Shown here: piece by piece, positions 56,209 through 64,000 of the stretch
Layout of the letters: each line of letters starts with the position of its first letter
Position numbering within the stretch: position 1 is the stretch's first letter
Assembly: GCF_019132845.1 (NCBI RefSeq)
Contig: NZ_JAHSPR010000004.1
Coordinates: forward strand, 186,001-250,000
Origin: Advenella alkanexedens
Lineage (GTDB): Bacteria > Pseudomonadota > Gammaproteobacteria > Burkholderiales > Burkholderiaceae_B
Direction of reading: 5' to 3'
DNA length: 64,000 bases
Notes under the pieces: model-generated
Told to the model about the DNA's origin: nothing
Databases searched by the model: none
The model's input: the letters and a program-made list of their open reading frames with translations, nothing else
Made by a program: the position numbers and the translations under genes

Positions 56209-57411
56209 ATGAGCACAATCGCTGACAACAAAAAAGCCTGGCTGGTACTTGTACTGACAATTACCATCCAGTCCCTGGGTTCTATGGTTTTGCTGATTCC
56301 GCCAGTTTTAATTCCGGTCCTCAGCACCGATCTCGATATTTCCACCAGTAACCTGGGCCTGTATATTGCCTGCGCTTACCTGACCGCCATGACCATGAGC
56401 GTTTGTACCGGCATGCTGCTCACCATAACCGGCCCCATCCGCTTAAGCATACTGTGCATTGCCTCTTGTGCCATCGGGATGCTGCTTTTCCTGCTGCTCC
56501 CCTCCTTACCCACCCTGCTGCTGATGGGCGCTTTTATTGGTGCCGGCTATGGACCCATTACACCATGCAGCTCGCAAATCCTAATTAAAAACACCCCCAA
56601 ACACCGGCTTAACCTGATTTTTTCCATCAAGCAAACCGGTGTTCCTTTAGGGGGTGTCCTGGCGGCCTTATTGATACCGGCCCTGCTGGAAGTGATGAGC
56701 TGGCATTCAGCCATGCTGGTTATTTTGCTGGCACTCATCGTGTTTGTGTGCATTGCCCTGTTTACCCCCAAAGACTGGGAGCCTGAAAATACGGTGATGA
56801 CCACTTCCTTCAAGACCGAATTCATCAATGCCCTGAAAACCGTTTTTCGTACTCCCGCTTTACGCACGCTGGCCCTGTCTTCATTTTGCTTTTCCATCTG
56901 TCAGCTCACCTTAATGACTTATGCCATTACTTTCCTGAATAAAGAGCTGGGTTTTGCGCTGGTCATTGCCGGCATGCTGCTGTCCTTTTCACAGGTATCC
57001 AGCGTCATTGGCCGGATTTTCTGGGGCTGGCTGGCCGACCGTTTCTTTTCTCCGTGGAGCATGCTGGTCTTCCTTGCCCTGGGCATGATTACCGCTTCAT
57101 TGGCAGTCTACTCCATTACCCCCGATACCAGCACCTTGTTCATTGCCCTGTTTTTTATTTTATACGGTGCCATGGGTATTGGCTGGAATGGCGTTTACCT
57201 GACCGAAGTGGCCCGCAAATCACCCGAAGGCAAATCGGGCTCCATCACGGGCGTTACACTTTCCATGACATACCTGGGTGTAGTAGTTGGCCCACCACTA
57301 ATTGGCCTGATCTCTGAATACATGGGCAGTTACGCCTATGGCTTTTTATTCCTGCTGATACCGCTTGGCATTGCGCTGTTATTGTTATTGGGTACGCGCA
57401 AGGCGTTTTAG
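56209..57411 (+). CDS. Major facilitator superfamily transporter
   Basis: 400-residue protein with about 12 hydrophobic helices. MFS motif LADRF after helix 8 (GWLADRFFSPWSM) and a central loop near residues 185-205. Pattern similar to CynX/NimT-type carriers, but no substrate can be given. The ribosome site is weak; ATG 56209 follows the cls stop codon by 24 bases and the two may be cotranscribed. A bidirectional terminator at 57468 separates it from the convergent adhesin gene. Confidence 0.88.
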   Translation: MSTIADNKKAWLVLVLTITIQSLGSMVLLIPPVLIPVLSTDLDISTSNLGLYIACAYLTAMTMSVCTGMLLTITGPIRLSILCIASCAIGMLLFLLLPSLPTLLLMGAFIGAGYGPITPCSSQILIKNTPKHRLNLIFSIKQTGVPLGGVLAALLIPALLEVMSWHSAMLVILLALIVFVCIALFTPKDWEPENTVMTTSFKTEFINALKTVFRTPALRTLALSSFCFSICQLTLMTYAITFLNKELGFALVIAGMLLSFSQVSSVIGRIFWGWLADRFFSPWSMLVFLALGMITASLAVYSITPDTSTLFIALFFILYGAMGIGWNGVYLTEVARKSPEGKSGSITGVTLSMTYLGVVVGPPLIGLISEYMGSYAYGFLFLLIPLGIALLLLLGTRKAF

Positions 57412-57467
57412 GGAAAAACGCGCCAAACCCGCCCTATTTTTTAATCGACAACATTTATCCCAAGCGC

Positions 57468-57510
57468 AAAAAAACCGATTCATACTTGAAAAACGCATGA
57501 ACCGGTTTTT
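57468..57510. terminator. Bidirectional terminator between MFS and adhesin genes
   Basis: Stem AAAACCGATTCAT/ATGAACCGGTTTT (one mismatch) with A-run and T-run, about 60 bases after the MFS stop. A second inverted repeat, GGGCTTGC/GCAAGCCC, lies at 57516-57540, nearer the adhesin end. Confidence 0.75.
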
Positions 57511-57591
57511 GTTACGGGCTTGCATATTAACAGCAAGCCCTTGGGCATTCCTGGCAAGCCGGATTAAACCACACCCGGCCTTACCAAAGGT

Positions 57592-60500
57592 TTACCACAA
57601 GTAGGTAACGCTGGCACCGCCACCGGCACCGCCACGGCCTGAACCGCTAACCGCACCTTTAAGCAGCCACTTTCCGTTCTCGGAGACGGTAGAAAGACCC
57701 ACCGCATAGCCGGCCTCACCACGCCATGTACCACCACCGACTGAGAACGCGCTTTGACCGGGCTGATAAGCCTGACCAAGCGTTGCGACCGCAGTCGCTG
57801 CTGCCGCACCGGCATCGGCACGTTTTTCGGCACGACGGATATCACCCTTCAAGGAATTGGTGGCGCCAGCAATCATCTCCTGGGCCTGCTGGACGTTAAC
57901 GGCATCGGTCGGGCCTTTACCAGCCGCCACCCCACTAATTACACGAGCCTCACCGTTGCTGTTGGCAAAGTTGACTTCCGTGCCATCGGTATTGCCACCC
58001 ACGGAAATAACCCGGGTTGTTGAGTCTTGTCGCACCAAACCAATTGCCGTATTGGTATTGATTTGATCCTGCAAGCTGGCCACTGACGTATTCAGACTTG
58101 TCAAGGCACCGCCGACATTATCAAAGGTTACCGCTTTTTTGCTACCATCCTGCTGAATTTCCTGCAGAGCATAAAGCGGATTAACAAAGGTGCCATCATC
58201 ATTGGCTTTTGCTCCACCACCCAACGCACTGGCTGTAAATTGACTGCTGGCTTTCACCTGCTGATTGGTCGCATGCAATTGCTTGCCTGTTACGGCATCT
58301 GAACTGGTGGCGGAAAGCTCACCATCAGCAATACCCGTCAGTTTTCTGACTCCGGCAGTACCGGTAAAGTCAACAGACGAACCCGCAACTTCGCTACCTA
58401 CGGTAATCTTGTCTGCCGCTGAATCAAACTTGACAATACCCGCGGCGCCATTTTTAATATCGGTAATGTCGCCTTCAATCGTAGTAACACGACCGTCCAG
58501 ATTGGTGATATCACCTTTAATGTTAGTGATATCACCCTCAATCGTGGTAATACGGTTTGTATTGGAAGTAACACGACCGTCCAGGTTAGTCAGCGCACCA
58601 CCCACATTATCAAATGAGGCACCACCGATGTCATAGATGGGTCCTGTAACGACGCCATTCGTATCAATCGATGCCCCCCCCCCCAAAGCTGTCAGCGCAG
58701 CGGCAACCGCAACATTAGTGGTATTCAATTGATCGCCCGTTACGGCCTCGGTACTGCCTGCCGCCACGTTACCATTGGCAATACCTGTGAGTTTGCGTAC
58801 GCCAGCAGTACCGGCAAAATTGACCTCTGCTCCATCAGTGTCACCACCTACCGTAATAACGCGTGTGGTGCCGTTCTGCTTAACAATACCTAGCGTACCA
58901 TTTGTAATATTGGTGATATCAGTCTGTATATTGGATATATCGCCTTTAATCGTCGTGATTTCTGTTGTATTGGAAGCAACACGACCATCAAGATTGGTCA
59001 GCGCATCTTCCACACCGGTAACGGTAACTTTGGTTCCACTATCGGTACCATCATCAAGCTCGTACTCTGGTGCGCTCACAGCACCGGTTGTCGGGTCTAC
59101 CGTTGAACCACCGCCCAATGCATCGGCCACAGATTTGCTGCTGGTAAACAGCTGGTCACCGGTTATGGCATCGGTGCTGCCTGCCGCTACGCTGCCATTG
59201 GCAACACCGGTCAGTTTGCGTACGCCATCCGTACCGGTAAAGTCAACAATCGTACCACCTGTCGCCACACCCACCGTAATCGGTGCTGTGCCATTCGCCT
59301 GTTGAACCAAACCGGAAGTACCATTCATCAGGTTGGTGATATTAGTGGTATTGCTATCAACACGAGTGTCCAGATTCAGTAACGCATCACCCACACTAGT
59401 CTGGGTACCTGCAATGAAATCATAGCCGACGTTGGTCAGGTTACCATCAGCATCAACCACCGCATTGCCACCCAATGCAGCAGCCAGGTCAGAAGTGGAA
59501 CGATACAGCTGGGCCCCATTAATGGCTTCGGTACTGCTTGCACTTACCTCACCATCCTTAAGATTGCTAATGGTTGTGCCACCCGCACCCGCCAGATTAA
59601 TGGCAGTTTTAGTTGCATCAGTATAGGTTACGGCATTGGCCGTCAAATCACCCAAATCGTTGGTAATATCGGTAATATCGCCTTCTATATTGGTAATACG
59701 GCCTGTATTGGACGTTACACGACCATCCAGGTTGCCCAGGGCACCGCCTACGTTATCGAAGCTTGTTGTCACGCCCGTGTTGGTGCCATCATCCAGCACA
59801 TATGAAGGGGCGGTCACAGTACCGCTGACAGGATCCACCTGTGCACCACCCCCTAGGGCGGCCAGGGTTGAATCAAGATTTGCATTGGTCGCAGCCAGCT
59901 CAGTATTGGTGTTAAACAACTGGTTACCGGTTACGGCATCGGTACTGGTTGCAGACAGCTCACCATCTTTCAATCCAGTCAACGTACGCACGCCATCTGT
60001 ACCGGTAAAGTCAACAACCGTACCGTCAGTTTCACTGCCTACCGTAATGTTGCGTGTGGTGGCATCCTGCTTAACAATACCGGTCTCACCATTAATGATG
60101 GAGGTAATATCACCCTCAATATTGGTAATGCTTGTTTCGTTGCCAGCGACACGACCGGCCAGATTACCCAGCGCACCACCCACATTATCAAATGCCGGCA
60201 ATGTTGCATCAACGGCATAACTCGGCGCTGAGATGGTGCCATCGGCATTGACCGCTGCACCACCACCTAAAGCAGTTGCAATAGACTGGTTACCCGCATA
60301 AAGCTGAGCCCCATTAATGGCGTCGCTGCTGGTTGCATTCACGGCACCGGCTTGCACATTGGTAATGGTTGTCCCGGTTGCACCACCCAAGGTAACCATG
60401 GACTTGTCAGCGCCATCATACTGGACCGCATTATCACTTAATGTGGCAATACTCTGATTGGTTGCATTCAATTGCTTGCCGGTGACCGCATCGGTACTGG

Positions 60501-61431
60501 TTGCAGACAGCTCACCGTCAGCAATTCCAGTCAATTTACGAGTTTGTGCTGCTATGTTAGTAAAATCTACCACGGTACCCGCGCTATCCTTACCTACCGT
60601 AATGGGCGCCAGATTATCAGCCTGCTGAACCAAACCCAGACCTGTTGAGATGGCTAATTGATGTAATTGACCACCGTTAATGGCATCGGTGCTGCCAGCA
60701 GCAACAGTACCATCAGCCACGTTAGTGATTTTACGCTCATTTCCAACAGAACCTACAGAAACGGTATTGGCGACTGTGGCAACGGAACCATTGCCCAGCG
60801 CTACCGAGTTCGTCGCATTGGCTTGGGCTCCGGCACCAAGGGCTGTTGAGCCTGCTGCTGTGGCTTGTGCGCCAGTACCAACTGCAATTGTATTGACACT
60901 CAAAGCCTTGGCATTATTACCAAAAGCAATTGAAGTAATGTCCGTTGCTTCAGCTTCCATACCATTTGCACCCAAACCGGTAATTTTATTGCCGCCAATA
61001 GCAATACCACCTTCAGTATTTAAGGTGTATGAATCTGCTGTAGTTTCACAAGGTGCGTTATCAGATAAAACCGTGCCACTAGTGTCAAGCACATTAAGTT
61101 TAACAGGATCGCCGTCTACAACCTGCGCAAGCAAACCATCCACTCCCAGCAGCGAAACCACGGGACCAACTACCGGCAAACCAGTCAAAATTGGATACAA
61201 AATGTCTCCAACGACCACATCTGAGACAACACTTGAGGGCAAACTAACGCCAGTACAAGCACTCACCAACTGCGCCTGCGCAGACCCCATCGCTCCAAAC
61301 CCCAAAGCGGCAGACAACGCTGTTGCAGCCAGTACTTTATTTCCTTTTTTGCCCTTGTTTTTTGTGTTTTCAGAAACCGCTACATAGGTTCCTGTTTGTT
61401 CATTAAAAATGCTTTTGTAAATCCTGTTCAT
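57592..61431 (-). CDS. YadA-type trimeric autotransporter adhesin
   Basis: Type Vc surface adhesin of 1279 residues. The N-terminus has the extended signal region (MNRIYKSIFNEQTGTYVAVSE, then GNKVLAATALSAALGFGAMGSAQAQ). After it lies a YadA head-type segment with ALGNGSVATVANTVSVGS, followed by repeated stalk modules of roughly 100-150 residues, each with a Trp-ring/neck type motif (KLTGIADGELSATSTDAVTGKQL, DAINGAQL), a TFDNVGGAL segment and a coiled coil (ITNIEGDITDITN). The C-terminus is the four-strand membrane anchor with AFSVGGGTWRGEAGYAVGLS and SVTYLW. ATG 61431 is the expected start; an in-frame TTG 2 codons upstream is unlikely. Probably binds host or abiotic surfaces. Confidence 0.95.
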   Translation of the reverse strand: MNRIYKSIFNEQTGTYVAVSENTKNKGKKGNKVLAATALSAALGFGAMGSAQAQLVSACTGVSLPSSVVSDVVVGDILYPILTGLPVVGPVVSLLGVDGLLAQVVDGDPVKLNVLDTSGTVLSDNAPCETTADSYTLNTEGGIAIGGNKITGLGANGMEAEATDITSIAFGNNAKALSVNTIAVGTGAQATAAGSTALGAGAQANATNSVALGNGSVATVANTVSVGSVGNERKITNVADGTVAAGSTDAINGGQLHQLAISTGLGLVQQADNLAPITVGKDSAGTVVDFTNIAAQTRKLTGIADGELSATSTDAVTGKQLNATNQSIATLSDNAVQYDGADKSMVTLGGATGTTITNVQAGAVNATSSDAINGAQLYAGNQSIATALGGGAAVNADGTISAPSYAVDATLPAFDNVGGALGNLAGRVAGNETSITNIEGDITSIINGETGIVKQDATTRNITVGSETDGTVVDFTGTDGVRTLTGLKDGELSATSTDAVTGNQLFNTNTELAATNANLDSTLAALGGGAQVDPVSGTVTAPSYVLDDGTNTGVTTSFDNVGGALGNLDGRVTSNTGRITNIEGDITDITNDLGDLTANAVTYTDATKTAINLAGAGGTTISNLKDGEVSASSTEAINGAQLYRSTSDLAAALGGNAVVDADGNLTNVGYDFIAGTQTSVGDALLNLDTRVDSNTTNITNLMNGTSGLVQQANGTAPITVGVATGGTIVDFTGTDGVRKLTGVANGSVAAGSTDAITGDQLFTSSKSVADALGGGSTVDPTTGAVSAPEYELDDGTDSGTKVTVTGVEDALTNLDGRVASNTTEITTIKGDISNIQTDITNITNGTLGIVKQNGTTRVITVGGDTDGAEVNFAGTAGVRKLTGIANGNVAAGSTEAVTGDQLNTTNVAVAAALTALGGGASIDTNGVVTGPIYDIGGASFDNVGGALTNLDGRVTSNTNRITTIEGDITNIKGDITNLDGRVTTIEGDITDIKNGAAGIVKFDSAADKITVGSEVAGSSVDFTGTAGVRKLTGIADGELSATSSDAVTGKQLHATNQQVKASSQFTASALGGGAKANDDGTFVNPLYALQEIQQDGSKKAVTFDNVGGALTSLNTSVASLQDQINTNTAIGLVRQDSTTRVISVGGNTDGTEVNFANSNGEARVISGVAAGKGPTDAVNVQQAQEMIAGATNSLKGDIRRAEKRADAGAAAATAVATLGQAYQPGQSAFSVGGGTWRGEAGYAVGLSTVSENGKWLLKGAVSGSGRGGAGGGASVTYLW

Positions 61432-61719
61432 CCTCAAATCCTTTTTAATACCAGACAGATACGAGTCTTCGCTGCCTTAGCTGACCATTCCCATCAATCA
61501 TATAAAAAAAATGAAGGACTTACATTAAATTACTTTTATGGCTATTCCTGATGTTTTGTAAAATAAAAAAAAACTCATTGCAAATCAATTAGTTACGAAT
61601 TTTTCTAATTTTAATGATAATCATTGACTTTTCATTTCCTTACAATAATGATTGATTACTGTCTTATATAAACAACTCCTTGAATCTTAAATGTTTCTTT
61701 TGGTGAATTATCAAAATAA
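61432..61719. promoter_or_regulatory. Region upstream of the adhesin gene
   Basis: 288 bases, AT-rich and without a gene. A Fur-box-like sequence at 61610-61628 is the only strong signal. A leftward TTGCAA/TACAAA pair with 17-base spacing (61555-61585) could be a promoter but is too weak to be sure. Confidence 0.5.
61610..61628. promoter_or_regulatory. Fur-box-like operator upstream of the adhesin gene
   Basis: TTTAATGATAATCATTGAC matches the E. coli Fur consensus GATAATGATAATCATTATC in 15 of 19 positions including all 13 central ones. It lies about 180 bases upstream of the adhesin start codon and about 90 bases past the azurin terminator. Confidence 0.6.
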
Positions 61720-61753
61720 AAAGCCTGAATTTCAATATTGAAATTCAGGCTTT
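61720..61753 (-). terminator. Terminator of the azurin gene
   Basis: 34-base perfect palindrome with arm AAAGCCTGAATTTCAAT; on the minus strand a T-rich run follows. About 65 bases after the azurin stop codon. Confidence 0.88.
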
Positions 61754-61817
61754 GACCATTTCCAAAAAGCCCCGCTTTCCCGGCAGGACTTTTAAAGATC
61801 ATTGATTGGGCTAGAAA

Positions 61818-62270
61818 TTAGTCAACCAGTTTAACGTCACCTTTCATAATGGCAGAATGGCCAGGGAAAGAGCAGAAAAAGGTGTAATCGGTATCAGCCA
61901 CCAGATCTTTCACAGGGAAAGTAACGCTTGTGGATTCACCGCCACCAATCAGTTTGGTGTGGGCTACAATACGCTCATCGCCTTCTTTGACATAATCTTT
62001 GGCCGCACCCGCTGCAATGCCGTCGGTAGCAACCGCTTGCATGTCTTCAGTTTTGGTAATAACAACGTTATGACCCATGGCAGCCGCAGGCAATTTACCT
62101 ACGTGCTTCATGTTAATGGTAAATTCTTCGCATGTTTTACTAATGGAAATTTCTTTCGTGTTGAATTGCATGGCATCGTTCGATTCGATGTCTACAACAC
62201 ACTCGGCTGCCAATACAGGGGTTGCAGCAACAGACAGAACAGCAGCAAGCGCCAATTTTTTGAAAGACAT
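61818..62270 (-). CDS. azu: Azurin (blue copper protein)
   Basis: Periplasmic one-electron carrier of 150 residues. Signal peptide [21 protein letters not shown], cleaved before AECVVDIE. Copper ligands are Gly66-His67 (GHNVV), Cys133 and His138 (FFCSFPGH) and Met142; Cys24 and Cys47 form the conserved disulfide. It serves nitrite reductase or peroxidase pathways in related bacteria. Ribosome site CAGGAGA. An FNR/ANR site is upstream, suggesting induction at low oxygen. Confidence 0.95.
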   Translation of the reverse strand: MSFKKLALAAVLSVAATPVLAAECVVDIESNDAMQFNTKEISISKTCEEFTINMKHVGKLPAAAMGHNVVITKTEDMQAVATDGIAAGAAKDYVKEGDERIVAHTKLIGGGESTSVTFPVKDLVADTDYTFFCSFPGHSAIMKGDVKLVD

Positions 62271-62385
62271 ATATTTCTCCTGTGAATAAAACTTTTATAC
62301 TTTCGTATCATACGATAAGTAATAAGCTAATGTTCAATATTAAACACTATTTTTGATTAATAGTTGAGTAAAATAGTAATAATTT

Positions 62386-62399
62386 TTGATAAAAATCAA
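62386..62399 (-). promoter_or_regulatory. FNR/ANR box of the azurin promoter
   Basis: TTGATAAAAATCAA is a perfect match to the FNR/ANR consensus TTGAT-N4-ATCAA. A TATTAA/TATTAAT -10-like element begins 23 bases downstream toward azurin, the spacing of class II FNR-activated promoters (box centred near -41.5). Confidence 0.75.
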
Positions 62400-62490
62400 G
62401 GGAATACCCTAGGATTTTTTAGCATGAGTGTAGATTGGTACTATACTGGCCGGTTGCGAATTATTTATTAACAACTCAAACAAATTGCAT

Positions 62491-62535
62491 TAGTTAGATC
62501 AATCTTAGTTAGATCAATCTTAGCTCGATCCATCA
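62491..62535 (+). repeat. Three tandem 15-bp units
   Basis: TTAGTTAGATCAATC occurs twice in a row (62491-62505, 62506-62520), followed by a degenerate third copy TTAGCTCGATCCATC (62521-62535). Confidence 0.75.
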
Positions 62536-62560
62536 AAAATAGATTCCGCCTAAAACAAAA

Positions 62561-62588
62561 AACCCTCACTCTTAAGAGTAAGGGTTTG
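62561..62588 (-). terminator. Terminator of tRNA-Leu
   Basis: AAACCCT and AGGGTTT with the inner stem ACTCTTAAGAGT, followed on the minus strand by a T-run, 31 bases after the tRNA end. Confidence 0.85.
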
Positions 62589-62618
62589 CATTTTTGCTGA
62601 TTCAGTTTTAAACCGAAT

Positions 62619-62702
62619 GGTGCTCATGGCGAGACTCGAACTCGCACAGCTTTCGCCACTACCCCCTCAAGATAGCGTGTCTACCAATTCCACCACATGA
62701 GC
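62619..62702 (-). tRNA. tRNA-Leu(GAG)
   Basis: Class II tRNA on the minus strand: acceptor GCTCATG/CATGAGC, D-arm TGGTGGAATTGGTAGACAC, anticodon stem CTATC/GGTAG with loop TTGAGGG (anticodon GAG), variable arm, T-arm GAGTTCGAGTCTC and an encoded CCA. It reads CUC/CUU. tpiA-secG-tRNA-Leu order is common in this order of bacteria. Confidence 0.95.
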
Positions 62703-62754
62703 ATAAAACGTGTTCTGGAAAGCATTAAATTATAACGCATTTTCCAGAAAATTG

Positions 62755-63240
62755 TTATTGTTGCGTACTTTCTGCTGTTTTTTCAGACTCCGGCACCAAT
62801 TCTGTTGGTGTTTCTACAACAGTTTCAGCAGGGGCAGCTTCAGAGACGGGAGCAGCAGGAACCGCTTCCGGTGCCGCAGGGACTGCGGGGGCAACCGGAA
62901 CTGCAATATCAGCAGCAGGAGCCACTGGCAAGGCAGGATTCTGTGGTTGAAAACCTTCCATTAAACCACTGCTTGTTTGACTTGTCGCTGAATCGGGCGA
63001 TGAATTGCCCAAATAAGCAAGACCTGCGGTGGCCGCAAAAAACAGCACAGCCACCCATTTGGTTAAGCGCGAAAAAAAGTTTGCCGCACCGGTGGCCCCA
63101 AACAAACTGCCTGCGGAACCACTTCCAAAGGAAGAGCCCATATCGGCGCCTTTGCCCTGCTGCAGCAACACGAGCACAATGACGCTTAACGCAGCAATCA
63201 CCTGTACTACGGTTAGCAATGGATATAAATATGAAGGCAT
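62755..63240 (-). CDS. secG: Protein translocase subunit SecG
   Basis: Inner-membrane partner of SecYE, aiding SecA-driven export. The 161-residue protein has two membrane helices (LLTVVQVIAALSVIVLVLLQQGKGADMGSSFG, KWVAVLFFAATAGLAYLG) with the conserved GSSFGSGSAGSLFGATGAANF loop. The C-terminal tail from about residue 95 is a long Ala/Pro/Val-rich stretch, common in beta-proteobacterial SecG. Lies 21 bases after tpiA on the same strand. Confidence 0.95.
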   Translation of the reverse strand: MPSYLYPLLTVVQVIAALSVIVLVLLQQGKGADMGSSFGSGSAGSLFGATGAANFFSRLTKWVAVLFFAATAGLAYLGNSSPDSATSQTSSGLMEGFQPQNPALPVAPAADIAVPVAPAVPAAPEAVPAAPVSEAAPAETVVETPTELVPESEKTAESTQQ

Positions 63241-63261
63241 AAAAGTAAAACTCCAAAAATA

Positions 63262-64000
63262 TTAAGCAGTAGCAATATTCAAAAATTCTTCGGCAACCAA
63301 GGCGGCACCACCCACCAATGCACCATCAATGTCGCTCATGGCAAACAGACTGGCCGCATTGGCAGCCTTGACACTGCCACCATACAGAACCTGGACATTT
63401 CCGGCACCCACCGTGTTTAACTGGGCACGGATATAAGCATGCACTTCCTGAGCCTGCTCAGGTGAAGCGGTAAGACCGGTACCAATTGCCCAGACCGGCT
63501 CATAGGCAATAACCATTTTATTGACCGCCTGCTCACCCAGAGCAAGCACCGGAGCCAGCTGCGCCTGAATGACCGCCAGGGTTTTTTCCTGTTCACGATC
63601 CTGCAGGGTTTCACCCACACAAACCACAGGTGTAATATTGTGAGCCAAGGCAGCCTGCGCTTTCAAGGCCACCTGTTCGCTGGTTTCCCCATGCAGGGCA
63701 CGACGCTCGGAATGACCCACCAGTACCCAGGTACAATTGAAGTCATTCAGCATGGTCGCAGACACTTCACCGGTAAATGCACCGGACTCCTGCAGGCTGA
63801 CATCTTGTGCACCCCAGGATACCGGGCTATCGGCCAATGCCTGCGATACCTGCCCCAGATAGGGAAAAGAAGGACAAACAGCAATTGTACAGTTAACAGG
63901 CGCTGTGGCATTTTCCACACCTTCACGAATGCCTTTCAAAAGCACTTCATTGGCAGCCAGGCTGCCATTCATTTTCCAGTTCCCAATAACCAGTCGCTGA
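63262..64000 (-). CDS. tpiA: Triosephosphate isomerase, 5' end outside the window
   Basis: Interconverts glyceraldehyde-3-phosphate and dihydroxyacetone phosphate. The frame is open to the right edge of the window: the residues RLVIGNWKMNGSLAANE at the edge are the N-terminal active-site strand (Asn and Lys of NWK), so only a handful of codons are missing. The electrophile His is in VGHSERR and the catalytic Glu in AYEPVWAIGTG; the phosphate loop YGGSVKAANA is near the end. Confidence 0.95.
   Translation of the reverse strand, partial: QRLVIGNWKMNGSLAANEVLLKGIREGVENATAPVNCTIAVCPSFPYLGQVSQALADSPVSWGAQDVSLQESGAFTGEVSATMLNDFNCTWVLVGHSERRALHGETSEQVALKAQAALAHNITPVVCVGETLQDREQEKTLAVIQAQLAPVLALGEQAVNKMVIAYEPVWAIGTGLTASPEQAQEVHAYIRAQLNTVGAGNVQVLYGGSVKAANAASLFAMSDIDGALVGGAALVAEEFLNIATA

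Larger units (their letters stand above)
62271..62618. promoter_or_regulatory. Region between azurin and tRNA-Leu
   Basis: 348 bases with no gene. It holds the FNR-box at 62386, three 15-bp tandem units at 62491-62535 and the tRNA-Leu terminator at 62561. Confidence 0.7.

Noticed and set aside
58775-59305. Frames on the plus strand opposite the adhesin
   Set aside because: Low-complexity Val/Pro/Ser/Thr translations produced by the repeated Gly/Thr/Asp codons of the adhesin on the other strand.

Overview
The window is chromosomal DNA of a beta-proteobacterium, most likely Burkholderiales, family Alcaligenaceae. The basis is the housekeeping gene set (cysS, a DNA glycosylase gene, accA and tilS in a row; tpiA-secG-tRNA-Leu), several Bug-type periplasmic solute receptors, and a soluble NAD-type formate dehydrogenase (FdsGBA). 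The genus cannot be named from the sequence alone. Gene density is high and base composition is moderate. No phage genes, integrase, insertion sequence or CRISPR array was found.

Layout. 1-1.9 kb: start of a 2-hydroxyacid dehydrogenase gene, lysC and tRNA-Ser(GCT). 1.86-13.37 kb: an island-like segment bounded by two 57-bp near-identical direct repeats, the first of which contains the 3' end of the tRNA-Ser gene. It carries a LivGHMKF-type ABC importer, an acyl-CoA ligase, an acyl-CoA dehydrogenase, a thiolase, an AraC-type regulator and an enoyl-CoA hydratase, which together form a self-contained uptake and beta-oxidation cassette. 13.4-18.9 kb: a small acidic protein, an MscS channel, a Rieske/glyoxalase-I chimera, an MFS transporter translationally coupled to a LysR effector domain that has no DNA-binding domain, two identical tRNA-Arg genes and a lipoprotein. 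19-26 kb: core genes (phosphatase, tilS, accA, DNA glycosylase, cysS, TPR protein, peptidyl-prolyl isomerase, lpxH).

26-41 kb: a second CoA-ester catabolic region. A leftward operon holds two acyl-CoA dehydrogenases and a PaaG-like hydratase. The divergent rightward operon holds a DUF35 protein, a thiolase-fold protein lacking both catalytic cysteines, a class I CoA-transferase (two subunits) and three Bug receptors. Then come a fourth Bug receptor, a LysR regulator, and an SDR, MaoC and class III CoA-transferase operon. Together they can activate, dehydrogenate, hydrate, oxidise and cleave a carboxylic acid, possibly by retro-aldol cleavage; the substrate is unknown.

41-49 kb: uppP, suhB, trmJ, amn, an AEC transporter and mutS. 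The 3' end of mutS is duplicated twice more, each copy followed by an identical 32-bp palindromic repeat. 49.3-54.3 kb: fdsGBA. 54.5-57.4 kb: tRNA-His, a cardiolipin synthase and an MFS transporter. 57.6-61.4 kb: a large YadA-type trimeric autotransporter with a good Fur-box match upstream. 61.8-64 kb: azurin behind a perfect FNR/ANR half-site pair, then tRNA-Leu(GAG), secG and the start-truncated tpiA.

The most notable observations are the tRNA-Ser-anchored direct repeats, the mutS-tail/REP tandem array, the Rieske-glyoxalase chimera, the HTH-less LysR protein, and the cysteine-less thiolase-fold/DUF35 pair.
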